Part shown: in pieces, positions 1 to 7,557 of the stretch | Layout of the letters: every line of letters begins with the position of its first letter | How positions within the stretch are numbered: the first letter of the stretch is position 1 | Notes under the pieces: generated by a model | What the model saw: the letters and a program-made list of their open reading frames with translations, nothing else | Databases searched by the model: none | What the model was told of the DNA's origin: nothing | Translations under genes and position numbers: made by a program | Assembly (NCBI RefSeq): GCF_016428975.1 | Contig: NZ_JAELTT010000047.1 | Span: 1-35,190 of the forward strand | DNA: 35,190 bases | Origin: Dyella sp. ASV21 | GTDB taxonomy: Bacteria; Pseudomonadota; Gammaproteobacteria; Xanthomonadales; Rhodanobacteraceae | Direction: 5' to 3'

Positions 1-390
1 CTTGGTGTGGAGCCGCTGGAATTTCTCGGCAACGAGTTCAATTACCTGGCCGTGCTGGACAGTGCGCGGACGGTACGCCGGTTGCAGCCGAACCTGGCGG
101 CCATCGCGCTGTGGAACAGTCCGGGCCTGATCGTGACGGCGCCGGGCGATCAAGGCTATGACATGGTCAGTCGCTACTTTGCTCCAGCCAAGGGCATTCC
201 CGAGGACCCGGTGACGGGAGGCGCGCATTGCATGCTGGCGCCGTACTGGGCGAGCAAGCTCGGTAAGCAGGCGTTGCTTGCCTATCAAGCCTCCTCGCGC
301 GGCGGCGAGCTGCGTTGTCGTCTACGCGGTGAGCGCGTGGAGCTGGAAGGGGCTTGTGTGTTCTACCTGGAAGGCACGATTACGCTGTGA
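1..390 (+). CDS. PhzF family isomerase/epimerase-like protein, C-terminal part (5' end outside window)
   Basis: This reading frame enters from the left edge and ends at 390, so only about the last 129 residues are visible. The stretch EDPVTGGAHCMLAPYW matches the conserved EDPVTGSAHC region of the PhzF / diaminopimelate-epimerase fold, which lies at the active site of the second half-domain. The rest (RGGELRCRLRGERVELEGACVFYLEGT) is the usual C-terminal beta strand set of the family. Most PhzF homologues outside phenazine clusters have no known substrate, and nothing nearby suggests phenazine synthesis. The family call is firm; the reaction is unknown. No clear terminator follows. Confidence 0.85.
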   Translation, partial: LGVEPLEFLGNEFNYLAVLDSARTVRRLQPNLAAIALWNSPGLIVTAPGDQGYDMVSRYFAPAKGIPEDPVTGGAHCMLAPYWASKLGKQALLAYQASSRGGELRCRLRGERVELEGACVFYLEGTITL

Positions 391-433
391 GGCGCAGGCC
401 GCTCGTCGGCCCAGGCGATATGGCGCGGTGCCC

Positions 434-454
434 GCCCGCCGCCCGCCGCCCGCC
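434..454. repeat. Three perfect copies of GCCCGCC
   Basis: Copies occupy 434-440, 441-447 and 448-454 in non-coding DNA after the PhzF-like gene. It is a short tandem repeat prone to slippage; no function is evident. Confidence 0.8.
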
Positions 455-513
455 GCGTCGCGCATACGCCGGCGTGTGCTCCGGCTTGCGTCAGACCTAA
501 CGAAAATAAGCAC

Positions 514-542
514 TTGCAAGCGGTGGGTGGCGTGGATACTCT
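514..542 (+). promoter_or_regulatory. Possible sigma-70 promoter for the leader and RsgA-like gene
   Basis: TTGCAA (514-519) is separated by 17 bp from TACTCT (537-542), a weak sigma-70-like pair. Transcription would start near 549, leaving a short leader before the AAGGAGG site at 566. The match is poor at the -10 and the call depends mostly on position. Confidence 0.3.
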
Positions 543-581
543 GCGCATCCCGTCAACCCAGCCACAAGGAGGAAATGAACC

Positions 582-623
582 ATGATTGTTGTAGAAACCT
601 CCGCCGGGTCGTCGCGTCTCTGA
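582..623 (+). CDS. Putative 13-residue leader peptide upstream of RsgA-like gene
   Basis: The ORF reads MIVVETSAGSSRL and stops with TGA. It has one of the best Shine-Dalgarno sequences in the window, AAGGAGG at 566-572, nine bases before the ATG. An ATG at 575 in another frame is too close to the Shine-Dalgarno site to be used efficiently. A perfect hairpin begins seven bases after the stop and the next gene begins about 110 bases later. A strong ribosome site, a very short ORF and a hairpin together resemble leader-peptide attenuators. The peptide has no obvious run of one amino acid, so no effector can be named. Confidence 0.4.
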   Translation: MIVVETSAGSSRL

Positions 624-629
624 TCGTTT

Positions 630-649
630 CGCCAGCTGGTTCGCTGGCG
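630..649 (+). promoter_or_regulatory. Hairpin after leader ORF (possible attenuator)
   Basis: CGCCAGC (630-636) and GCTGGCG (643-649) form a perfect 7-bp stem with a 6-nt loop. There is no T-run. CTGGCG at 674-679 could pair instead with 630-635, so two exclusive folds are possible. Confidence 0.4.
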
Positions 650-733
650 CACTGACATCTCCCGCTTCGCACCCTGGCGCTTCGTTCGGCCCCGATTCGC
701 GTGGCCGCGCTTTCCAAGATTCCAGGGTTTCCC

Positions 734-1504
734 ATGTCTGACAGGACGTTTTCGCTGCACCAGCTCGGCTGGCGGCCGGAGTTTGCGGCTTCTCTCACGC
801 TGACCGATTTCGAGGCGGGTTACCCGGCGCGTGTCATGGCCGAGCACGCCGGTTTGCTGACTATGTATTCCTCGCGCGGTTGCCATGCGCTCGCCTGGCC
901 AGAAGGCGATGCCGTGCCTGGCGATTGGTTGTTGTTGGATCGTTCCCGTGACCACGTGATGGCAAGGCTGCCAAGGCAGTCGCTGTATCACGACCCGTCG
1001 CATGACCTTCAGAACGGCGTTGCGGCGATCGCCAACCTGCGAACCCTATGCCTGGTGACAAGCTGCGCTGCCGACGTGAACAATGAGGCATTGGCGCGAT
1101 GCATCGGCAGTGCAAAGCAGGCTCATGTCACGCCGGTGCTGGTGCTGGTAAGAGAGACAGCGCGGGTGGATGCATCCGTGACGATGGTGGTGGCGCGGCG
1201 TCGTTACCCGGGTGTGTCCGTGGTGAACCTGGCGATCGGAGATGTGGGGTCGCGCGCCGCGCTGGCTCCCTGGATAGAGGACGGCGGTGCTTTATTCGTG
1301 GCCGCGCCATCGCACGATGACGTCTCGATCCGTGGCGCACGCTGGCTCGAAACGCTATGCATGAACCGCCCCGATAACCCTCTGCGTGTCACCCCCAGCG
1401 CGGCCTGGGTGATTGCCGATGAAGGCAGCGCGGGTGTCGGCGACGCTGGCGCGGCCAGGGCGACACGATGGTCCCATCGCGAGATGGCCCTGACCTATTC
1501 CTGA
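734..1504 (+). CDS. RsgA-like protein lacking GTPase motifs
   Basis: The 256-residue product begins like RsgA/YjeQ ribosome-maturation GTPases: LHQLGWRPEFAASL, then an OB-fold-like segment (about 30-100, with PARVMAEHAG and DAVPGDWLLL). The permuted G domain should follow. However, the G4 NKxD position (after PVLVL) reads VRET at 139-142, the expected P-loop region (about 188-199) is AAPSHDDVSIR with no GxxGxGKS, and the C-terminal zinc-binding region is absent; the protein ends at SHREMALTYS. It is therefore unlikely to bind GTP. It may be a diverged RsgA paralogue with a non-enzymatic ribosome role, or a gene in decay. The start at 734 is chosen because homology begins there; a GTG at 701 is in frame. 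A leader ORF and hairpin lie upstream. Confidence 0.6.
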   Translation: MSDRTFSLHQLGWRPEFAASLTLTDFEAGYPARVMAEHAGLLTMYSSRGCHALAWPEGDAVPGDWLLLDRSRDHVMARLPRQSLYHDPSHDLQNGVAAIANLRTLCLVTSCAADVNNEALARCIGSAKQAHVTPVLVLVRETARVDASVTMVVARRRYPGVSVVNLAIGDVGSRAALAPWIEDGGALFVAAPSHDDVSIRGARWLETLCMNRPDNPLRVTPSAAWVIADEGSAGVGDAGAARATRWSHREMALTYS

Positions 1505-1524
1505 TCGGATGCTTGCCTGCTGTG

Positions 1525-2373
1525 TCAGCGCGGATTGAACGTGAGATCCGCGCGCACTGGGAAGTGATCGGATGGGTAGCGGCCATCCCGCTGCGTCGTG
1601 ACGGTGATGAAGTCAGTCGGCGTGAAGCCGCGCTCCAGAATGAAATCGATGCGCTGGTCCGGCGTGCCGGTGAAGTTGTGGAACGTCTTCTCCGGGCCTT
1701 CCACCGTGGGCGCCACGGTGCGCGTATCCACCAATTGCTGGGTCAGTAGCGCATAGGTGGGGCTGCTGGTGTCGGTGTTCAGATCGCCGGTGAGCACAAA
1801 AGGCACCTGTTTGGGCAGCTGCGCGAGGCGACTAAGTATTTCCTTGGCACCCTTGACGCGTGCGGGTTCATCCTCGCTGCGATAGGGCATATGCGTGTTG
1901 TAGTAATAGAACGTGCGGCCGGTGGCTTTCACCTCGAACCGTGCCCACGTCACCATGCGCGGCAGCGGATGGCCCCAACTGATGCTGCCCGGTTGGTCTG
2001 GCGTGTCGGATAGCCAGAAGTTGCCCGATTCCTTCAGCACCAATACGTCCTTGCGGTAGAACACGCCCATGTGCTCGTCGCTGTGGCCGCCGCGACGGTC
2101 GATGCCAAACCACGTGTATTCAGGCAGCTTGGCCACGATGTAGTCGCCCTGTTCCTGGTGCAGCTCCTGCGTGCCCATGAGGTCGGGATGCTGTTCGCGG
2201 ATGGTGCGCACCATCAAGTCGCGGCGTGCCTCCCAACGATTGGGGCCGTCAGCGGCGACGGGAACGCGTACGTTGAAGCTCATGACGCGCAGCGATTGCG
2301 CGGCGAGTGGCGAACTGACGGTGGCGGACAGTACCAGCAGGACGGCGGACAACCACGAAAAAAGGTGGCGCAC
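1525..2373 (-). CDS. Secreted endonuclease/exonuclease/phosphatase-fold hydrolase
   Basis: The 282-residue protein has an N-terminal signal peptide (about 1-26: hydrophobic core LSAVLLVLSATVSSPLAAQ) and then the full EEP motif series: MSFNVRV (Asn34), GTQELH (metal-binding Glu70), GDLNTD and, near the end, SDHFPV (Asp269-His270, general base). The fold is shared by DNase I, exonuclease III, sphingomyelinases and inositol phosphatases. The export signal points to a periplasmic or extracellular substrate that cannot be named. The GTG at 2373 is preferred over the open frame to 2568 because GGAG sits eight bases upstream and the signal peptide starts there. It converges on the RsgA-like gene with a 20-bp gap. 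Confidence 0.85.
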   Translation of the reverse strand: MRHLFSWLSAVLLVLSATVSSPLAAQSLRVMSFNVRVPVAADGPNRWEARRDLMVRTIREQHPDLMGTQELHQEQGDYIVAKLPEYTWFGIDRRGGHSDEHMGVFYRKDVLVLKESGNFWLSDTPDQPGSISWGHPLPRMVTWARFEVKATGRTFYYYNTHMPYRSEDEPARVKGAKEILSRLAQLPKQVPFVLTGDLNTDTSSPTYALLTQQLVDTRTVAPTVEGPEKTFHNFTGTPDQRIDFILERGFTPTDFITVTTQRDGRYPSDHFPVRADLTFNPR

Positions 2374-2548
2374 AGTGGGGCTCCGTTGGTTGGGTGAGGC
2401 CCGACCGTAACACGTTGCGCCGATCCGCCTACCAGGGAATGCGCTAAGGTGCGCGGCTCGCTTACCATCCCATGCGGTGGATTTCGCTGGAGATCGTGTG
2501 AGCGCCGTGTTGACCATCCGTGACATCTCCACCGACGGAACCCATTTC

Positions 2549-2944
2549 ATGCCGCAGCATGTTGCCACCTGCAGTTGCCGTCAGCTGATGCTGCGCGCCA
2601 CCGACGATCCATTGCGCATCTCCATTTGCCATTGCCATGCCTGCCAGCGTCGTACCGGCAGCGTGTTCGGCGTGCAGGCGCGTTTTCGCGAAGAGAGCAT
2701 CGTCATTCGCGGCAACGCCACGGCATACGTGCGTGAAGGTGATTCCGGCGGCAAGGCCACATTCCATTTCTGCCCGGTGTGCGGAGCCTCCGTGTACTAC
2801 CGGCTGGACCAGGCGCCAGGCGTGATCGGCGTGCCGATAGGCGCGTTTGTGCGTCAGGATTTTCCGCCGCCGTCCATCTCCGTGTTCGAGGAATGCATGC
2901 ACCCCTGGGTGCGTCTTCCCGATACCGTCGAGCACGTTTTCTGA
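2549..2944 (+). CDS. GFA family (glutathione-dependent formaldehyde-activating-like) zinc protein
   Basis: The 131-residue protein has the Mss4-like zinc-fold cysteines of the GFA/CENP-V family: CSC (8-10), CHCHACQRRTGS (Cys27, 29 and 32) and FCPVCGAS. These ligate one or two zinc ions. Most members have no proven enzymatic activity and the formaldehyde name is historical. The start at 2549 places the first CxC eight residues in, as is usual. An in-frame GTG at 2498 has a better Shine-Dalgarno (GGAG, five-base gap) and would add 17 residues, so the start is uncertain. It is divergent from the hydrolase on its left. Confidence 0.85.
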   Translation: MPQHVATCSCRQLMLRATDDPLRISICHCHACQRRTGSVFGVQARFREESIVIRGNATAYVREGDSGGKATFHFCPVCGASVYYRLDQAPGVIGVPIGAFVRQDFPPPSISVFEECMHPWVRLPDTVEHVF

Positions 2945-3111
2945 GCCTCTGTCGCCGTTCGGCCCGGCGCGAAATATCAACCTCGATGCGACAGCCAGGG
3001 CGTGCGAACGGTGCGCCAGATCACGCAAACGCAAAATGTTGCTGGTCAAGGAAGCCCTGCGAAAGCCGATACCACCTTGGGGGGTGATCCACCCTTCCTT
3101 GGGGAGTCACA

Positions 3112-4785
3112 ATGCGCTTTACCGTTCGCTTGAAAATTGTCGCCGCCATGGCCGTTGCCCTGGCCATTGCGGTGGTCGTGGGTCTGGTCGGTCTGTTCGG
3201 GGTGCGCAGCACTTATCGAATGGTCGACGATATGTATCGCACCAATGTACTGGCCATCGTCGCGGTGAGTGACGCGCGTTCGGCCATCGTGGATCAACGG
3301 TTGGGGCTCAACCGTTCGTTGATCGATCCCACCCAGCGTGGCGTGGCGGCACGGATCGCCGACGACGAAAAGCACATGGCGTCAGCGTGGAGCCGGTACT
3401 ACCCGAGTATGGTGTCCTCGGATGCCGAACGTGTCGCCGCCCGGAAATTCGACGCCCTGCGTGGCGAGTTGGGCCCGCTGGTGAAGCAGGAGGCTGAGCT
3501 GCTCGATGCCGGCAAGATCGATGAAGCACGGCGCATGCATACGACCGTTGTCGCCGATGGCATGACCAAGGCCACTGCCATCATCGATGAGCTCATCACG
3601 GTGAACGAGAAGCAGGCCGCCGATGCGTCGGAGGATGCCGCGCGCAGCTTTGGCACGACCTGGAAGCTGTCCCTCGCCGTGCTGGTGATCGGCGTGCTGG
3701 TGTTGCTGGGTGTGGCGATTACGCTGATTCGCGCCATCATTCGTCCGCTGACGCAGGCCCGTGAACTGGCTGGCGCGATCCAGCAGGGTAAGCTCAACAA
3801 CGCCACGGCCGTCAGCGGCAATGACGAGTTCAGTGACACCTTGCGCTCGCTCGGCGAGATGGACCGCCAGCTGACCAGTATCGTGACCCAGGTGCGCGAT
3901 GTGGCGGAGCAGGTGACGTCGGCCGCGCGTGACTTGTCGCAGGGTAACGATGACTTGTCGCAGCGTACGCAGGAGCAGGCCAGTTCGCTGGAGGAAACGG
4001 CTGCCTCGATGGAAGAGCTGGCAGCCACCGTCAAGCAGAACGCCGAAGGCGCCAACCAGGCGCGCGATATGGCGCTGCGCATGCGCAAGCGCGCCGAGGA
4101 GGGACGCGAGATCGCCGGGTCCGCCGTGGGCGCGATGCAGGCGATTACCGCGGCAAGCAAGGAAGTGGGCGAGATTGTCGGCATGATCGATGAGATCGCC
4201 TTCCAGACCAACCTGCTCGCACTCAATGCCGCCGTGGAAGCGGCGCGTGCCGGCGAGCAGGGGCGAGGTTTTGCGGTGGTGGCAACCGAAGTGCGAAATC
4301 TGGCCCAGCGCAGCAGCGTGGCGGCCAAGAGCATCAAGACCTTGATCCAGGGTACCAGCGAGAAGGTGGCCGAAGGTGCGGAACTGGTGGAGCGCACGGG
4401 TGGCGCGCTCAATGACATTGCCGGCGACGTGCGTGAAGTCAGCACCATTATCGAGGTGTTTGCAGCGGCCTCCGAGGAACAGTCCGCGGGTATCGGCCAG
4501 GTCAACAATGCCGTGGTGACGCTGGACGAAGTAACGCAGCAGAATGCCGCCCTGGTGGAGGAGGCCAGTGCCGCCAGCCGCAATACGCTGGATCTGTCGC
4601 ACGTGCTGATGAACCAGGTGGCCTACTTCACCGTACAGGGTGAGGCGGGCGAATCGCGCCCGGTCGCCAAGACGGTGTCCGCGCTGATCGAACGGTCGGC
4701 CCGGCAGGATCAGGGCGGACCGGCGCCTCGTCGCCGCCCCGAAGCGGAGCTGGTTACCGATGGGGATGCCTGGACCGAGTTCTAA
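3112..4785 (+). CDS. Methyl-accepting chemotaxis protein
   Basis: The 557-residue chemoreceptor has TM1 (about 8-30), a periplasmic four-helix-bundle sensor (31-183), TM2 (186-208), HAMP (207-260) and a cytoplasmic signalling domain. The hairpin tip is textbook: IDEIAFQTNLLALNAAVEAA (359-378) followed by GRGFAVVATEVRNLAQRS. Methylation helices lie around 285-305 and 480-495 (EEASAAS). The last five residues, AWTEF, fit the xWxxF tether that recruits CheR and CheB to high-abundance receptors, so this receptor probably carries its own adaptation tether. The ligand is unknown. A GGGGAG Shine-Dalgarno precedes the ATG. No che genes are in the window. Confidence 0.95.
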   Translation: MRFTVRLKIVAAMAVALAIAVVVGLVGLFGVRSTYRMVDDMYRTNVLAIVAVSDARSAIVDQRLGLNRSLIDPTQRGVAARIADDEKHMASAWSRYYPSMVSSDAERVAARKFDALRGELGPLVKQEAELLDAGKIDEARRMHTTVVADGMTKATAIIDELITVNEKQAADASEDAARSFGTTWKLSLAVLVIGVLVLLGVAITLIRAIIRPLTQARELAGAIQQGKLNNATAVSGNDEFSDTLRSLGEMDRQLTSIVTQVRDVAEQVTSAARDLSQGNDDLSQRTQEQASSLEETAASMEELAATVKQNAEGANQARDMALRMRKRAEEGREIAGSAVGAMQAITAASKEVGEIVGMIDEIAFQTNLLALNAAVEAARAGEQGRGFAVVATEVRNLAQRSSVAAKSIKTLIQGTSEKVAEGAELVERTGGALNDIAGDVREVSTIIEVFAAASEEQSAGIGQVNNAVVTLDEVTQQNAALVEEASAASRNTLDLSHVLMNQVAYFTVQGEAGESRPVAKTVSALIERSARQDQGGPAPRRRPEAELVTDGDAWTEF

Positions 4786-4806
4786 CGTTCAGACCCTGGC
4801 CATTCA

Positions 4807-4836
4807 ACCCATGGGACGCTCATGCGTTCCATGGGT
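4807..4836 (+). other. Strong 13-bp hairpin between chemoreceptor and small membrane protein gene
   Basis: The arms ACCCATGGGACGC (4807-4819) and GCGTTCCATGGGT (4824-4836) pair over 13 bp with one G-U and a 4-nt loop TCAT. No T-run follows, so it may slow polymerase, stabilise the mcp 3' end or separate expression of the next gene. It lies 37 bp before the downstream start. Confidence 0.55.
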
Positions 4837-4872
4837 GACGTCCATAAGGACGCGGTTTCAGCGAGAGGATGC

Positions 4873-5121
4873 ATGCGGGCGAAAGAATTTGATCGGTGGG
4901 CGAAGATCCGACAGCAGGGCATGTGGCGCTTTGTACTGCGCAGCGGGCTGTTGTTCTACGGCGTGCCGATGTTCCTCATCATGACCTTCCTGATTCCGCA
5001 TCCGCGGCTGTCCCACGCGCAGTCGGCCGCGTTGTGGCTGCTGGCGGGCCTGGGCTATGGCATGGCCATGTGGGTGGTGCAGGAGCGTCGCTTTCGCAAG
5101 GTCAAGGCACCTGTGCACTAG
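4873..5121 (+). CDS. Small two-TM membrane protein of unknown function
   Basis: The 82-residue product starts MRAKEFDRWAKIRQQGMW, a charged amphipathic N-terminus, followed by two hydrophobic helices (about 21-42, GLLFYGVPMFLIMTFLI, and 52-68, ALWLLAGLGYGMAMWVV) and a basic tail RRFRKVKAP. By the positive-inside rule both ends are cytoplasmic. The ATG at 4873 has GAGAGG just upstream; the in-frame ATG at 4822 falls in the loop of the hairpin and is less likely. I do not recognise a named family. A strong terminator follows at 5143. Confidence 0.75.
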   Translation: MRAKEFDRWAKIRQQGMWRFVLRSGLLFYGVPMFLIMTFLIPHPRLSHAQSAALWLLAGLGYGMAMWVVQERRFRKVKAPVH

Positions 5122-5142
5122 CCGCCATGTGCGCGTGATGCC

Positions 5143-5179
5143 AACGACAAAGGCCGCCCTTGGGGCGGCCTTTGTCGTT
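5143..5179. terminator. Bidirectional intrinsic terminator
   Basis: AACGACAAAGGCCGCC (5143-5158) pairs perfectly with GGCGGCCTTTGTCGTT (5164-5179) across a very short loop. A-rich and T-rich stretches lie within the arms, so it can serve both converging genes. Confidence 0.85.
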
Positions 5180-5194
5180 GAGGCGCCCGTGGAC

Positions 5195-5971
5195 TTACTT
5201 GCCGTTGGCTTTGTAAGTGAGTTCGGCGTTGTAGCTATCGATATGCGAGCTTTGGCTCGTGAGGGCATCGTTGAGCGATTTGCGCATCGCTTGCGCATCG
5301 GCTTTGCCGTAGACGCTTTCCACCATGGACCACAGCGGCGTGTCTGGGTCTTTGCCCAGGTCTGCCCAGGATTTGGCAGGGATCACCACGATGAAGTCGG
5401 GGGCCTCTTCACCCGCATTCAGTAGCTCGTGGACGATGTAATGGTTGGTCCATTTGGACTTCTCGGCGGCCGCCGCGATCTTCTTCAGTACATCGACAAA
5501 CGTGTCGTGGGGCTCATGACCGGCCTTGAGCTTGAAGTAGATCACTTCGATCAGCGGCCAGTTGCCCGCCACGGCGCCGGGCATATAGCTGAGCTCGGGA
5601 TGCTGTTCAAGGAAAGCGCTGGTTTCGCTTTTCAGGTGCGGATTGACGTTGCTGCGCAAGGATGGGTCGCAGGCTTTGCCGGCCGCCTGCATGGCGTCGA
5701 AGGCCGACCAGGGCAGCGGATCGCTGGTATAGGAGTAAGCGTAGGTATCGCCGGTTTCATGCGTCCAAGCGGTCCACGTGTATTTGAAGCCGTGCTGGCT
5801 CAGGCATTGATTGAAGGTTTTGATGCCGGCCTCGTAGGCCTCCTGGTCGGCAGGCGCCACGCTATCGGTGTAATCGCGGATCACCGTGGTCTTGGTGGTG
5901 TCGGCGGCGGAGGCGGCGAGGGCGCAGCCCAGCGCCATGGCTGCGGACAGCCAGAGCATGGTGTGCTTCAT
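5195..5971 (-). CDS. Secreted protein of unknown function
   Basis: The 258-residue product has a clear signal peptide (MKHTMLWLSAAMALGCALAA, cleavage probably after ASA near residue 24). The mature part shows two similar-sized segments; the later one (PLIEVIYFKLKAGHE ... DFIVVIPAKSWADLG) has the strand-helix rhythm of a dimeric alpha-beta barrel (NIPSNAP-like), an impression only. Two cysteines (CLSQHG and KACDPS) could form a periplasmic disulfide. The ATG at 5971 has an excellent AGGAGA site seven bases upstream, so longer in-frame starts are rejected. It stands alone, ended by the 5143 terminator. Confidence 0.75.
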   Translation of the reverse strand: MKHTMLWLSAAMALGCALAASAADTTKTTVIRDYTDSVAPADQEAYEAGIKTFNQCLSQHGFKYTWTAWTHETGDTYAYSYTSDPLPWSAFDAMQAAGKACDPSLRSNVNPHLKSETSAFLEQHPELSYMPGAVAGNWPLIEVIYFKLKAGHEPHDTFVDVLKKIAAAAEKSKWTNHYIVHELLNAGEEAPDFIVVIPAKSWADLGKDPDTPLWSMVESVYGKADAQAMRKSLNDALTSQSSHIDSYNAELTYKANGK

Positions 5972-6333
5972 GGGAATCTCCTGTGCAGGATGTTCTGCGG
6001 AGTGATGGGTACGGTTGCGCTTCACCACGTGGAGTGACGCATCCGCCGCTTCATGGCGGCTGCGTGTGGCAAGCGACCGGCATGCGCAGGGGAGATTCCG
6101 CCAAACGCCGCCGACCATCGGTGGCAAGTCTGGGAGCAAGCATTGATGGGCGCATGACGTGTTCCGTTCCGGTCGTCGAGTAGCCGCCGATGCGACGTAC
6201 CCATGGCCTGAGCCATGCGAGGGTCCATCTGAGCGGGTTGTCCGGGCGGTCCAGCGAATGTGGAGGGTATGCGCAGCGCTTGGAATAGACCAAAGGGGCT
6301 AGGGACGCCCGGATCAACGCCGCCCGGGCTGCC
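5972..6333. other. 362-bp intergenic region
   Basis: It lies between the start of the secreted-protein gene and the stop of the CHASE2 gene, both leftward. It should hold the promoter of the former and the 3' end of the latter. I see no convincing gene, promoter pair or terminator; the open frames here have no recognisable content. Confidence 0.5.
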
Positions 6334-7533
6334 TCAGCGCGGCTGGGCTTCGTCTAGCCACCAGGTTTTCGCGAGAGGTGGCGCGCGGGCGGCGCGACGA
6401 CGTTCGAACTGGGCGAGGGTGGCCTGAGCGGCCACGCCCAGTGCCGCCACCACAAGGCAGGCGCCCGGTGGCCACCACAGGTAGCCGAGGCGCAACAGCA
6501 GCAGGCTGCCCAGCGGAATGGCCAACAGCGTCACCGTTGCCAACCGCCAGCGTCGCTGGAACCACGGCCAGCCGAGCAAGGCTAGCGGCGCGGCGAGCAG
6601 CAATCCGCCAATGAGCAGTTGCGCGGGCAGGTTGAGTGGCGTGATCAGCCGATGGTTGCGCAGCGATTCGAGGATATTGGCCTGGTATTCCACGCCCGGC
6701 ATGGGTGCGTTGATGCCGGAGGCGGAAGTGGCCAATTGATCGCCCAGGCCCGCGGCGGTCGCGCCCACCAGCACCCAGCGCCCCTTGAGCAAGGCATCGG
6801 GCACGCGTCCTTCCAGCACGTCGATATAGGACACCTGATTGAAGGCGCCGGCGGCGCTGGCGAAACGCAGCAGTACGTAGTTATCGCGCACCCACTGATA
6901 GGGCGAATAGCTTTCGCCATGGGGCCTGCGCAATCCGGGCAAGGCGATGGCTTGGCCCGCTTGATCCTGCGCGAACAGGGCAAGCGCCAGTGCGGGCCAT
7001 TGTGCTTGCCCCAAACCCGCGTTCAGGTAGACGCCACGGGCGATGCCGTCCGGATCCTTGGAGGCATCCACGTGGCCCAGGGCGGAGGCTTCGCGGGCGA
7101 TGTCGCTGGTGGGCAGCACTTCTTCCAGCACGCCGCCCAGCTCGGCGGCCTCGGCGAACACCGGCATCACCACGTGACCATTGCGGCGAATGGCCTCGGC
7201 GTAAGCGCGATCGTTCTCCGGATGGCTCACGTCAGGCTCGGCCATGGTCACATCCATGCCGATGCCGCGCACGCCCGCTTCCGTCAGGCGTTGCACCAGC
7301 CGGGCATGCACCGAGCGCGCCCAGGGCCAGTTGCCCAACTGGGCGAGACTCTGCGGATCGATGGCGACGATCACCACCTGATCGCCGGTGGCATACGACC
7401 AGGAGCGCATGTGCGCGTCGTACAGCGAGCGGTCCAGCGGTTCGGCGATGCCACTGGCGAGCAGCAGCACCAGGGCGGCAAAGCCCATCACCCATGCGAG
7501 CATGCGTTGGAGCAAGGGCAGGGCCACGGTCAT
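6334..7533 (-). CDS. CHASE2 sensory-domain membrane protein without output domain
   Basis: The 399-residue product has one N-terminal TM (about 10-28), an extracytoplasmic CHASE2 sensor (about 30-285: DQVVIVAIDPQSLAQLGNWP, RLTEAGVRGIGMDVTMAEPD, GRWVLVGATAAGLGDQ, GINAPMPGVEYQANILESL) and three C-terminal TM helices (about 300-375). CHASE2 is usually fused to a kinase, cyclase or GGDEF domain. Here the chain ends about 20 residues after the last TM with a short basic tail, so it must signal through a partner if at all. It starts 24 bp after the LysM-FecR gene and is probably co-transcribed with it and perhaps with the hybrid kinase upstream. Confidence 0.9.
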   Translation of the reverse strand: MTVALPLLQRMLAWVMGFAALVLLLASGIAEPLDRSLYDAHMRSWSYATGDQVVIVAIDPQSLAQLGNWPWARSVHARLVQRLTEAGVRGIGMDVTMAEPDVSHPENDRAYAEAIRRNGHVVMPVFAEAAELGGVLEEVLPTSDIAREASALGHVDASKDPDGIARGVYLNAGLGQAQWPALALALFAQDQAGQAIALPGLRRPHGESYSPYQWVRDNYVLLRFASAAGAFNQVSYIDVLEGRVPDALLKGRWVLVGATAAGLGDQLATSASGINAPMPGVEYQANILESLRNHRLITPLNLPAQLLIGGLLLAAPLALLGWPWFQRRWRLATVTLLAIPLGSLLLLRLGYLWWPPGACLVVAALGVAAQATLAQFERRRAARAPPLAKTWWLDEAQPR

Positions 7534-7557
7534 CGCGTCAGCCGGCGTGCCGCGTCA

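Larger units (their letters stand above)
391..733. other. 343-bp intergenic region with leader-like signals
   Basis: Between the PhzF-like stop and the RsgA-like start lie a GC-rich heptad repeat (434-454), a possible promoter (514-542), a strong Shine-Dalgarno site (AAGGAGG, 566-572) in front of a 13-codon ORF, and a perfect 7-bp hairpin (630-649), each listed separately. The longer frames on either strand here look like chance open frames in GC-rich DNA. Confidence 0.6.

Noticed and set aside
434-454. GCCCGCC repeats as a CRISPR-like or regulatory array
   Set aside because: The units are seven bases with no spacers; this is a simple tandem repeat.
1468-1749. Continuation of the RsgA-like protein in another frame after 1504
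   Set aside because: The alternative frame does not restore a G3 motif or a zinc domain and overlaps the hydrolase gene, so a simple frameshift does not explain the missing parts.
3382-4602. Two long minus-strand frames of about 400 codons
   Set aside because: They mirror the chemoreceptor gene, whose domains are unmistakable; their composition is that of antisense shadows.
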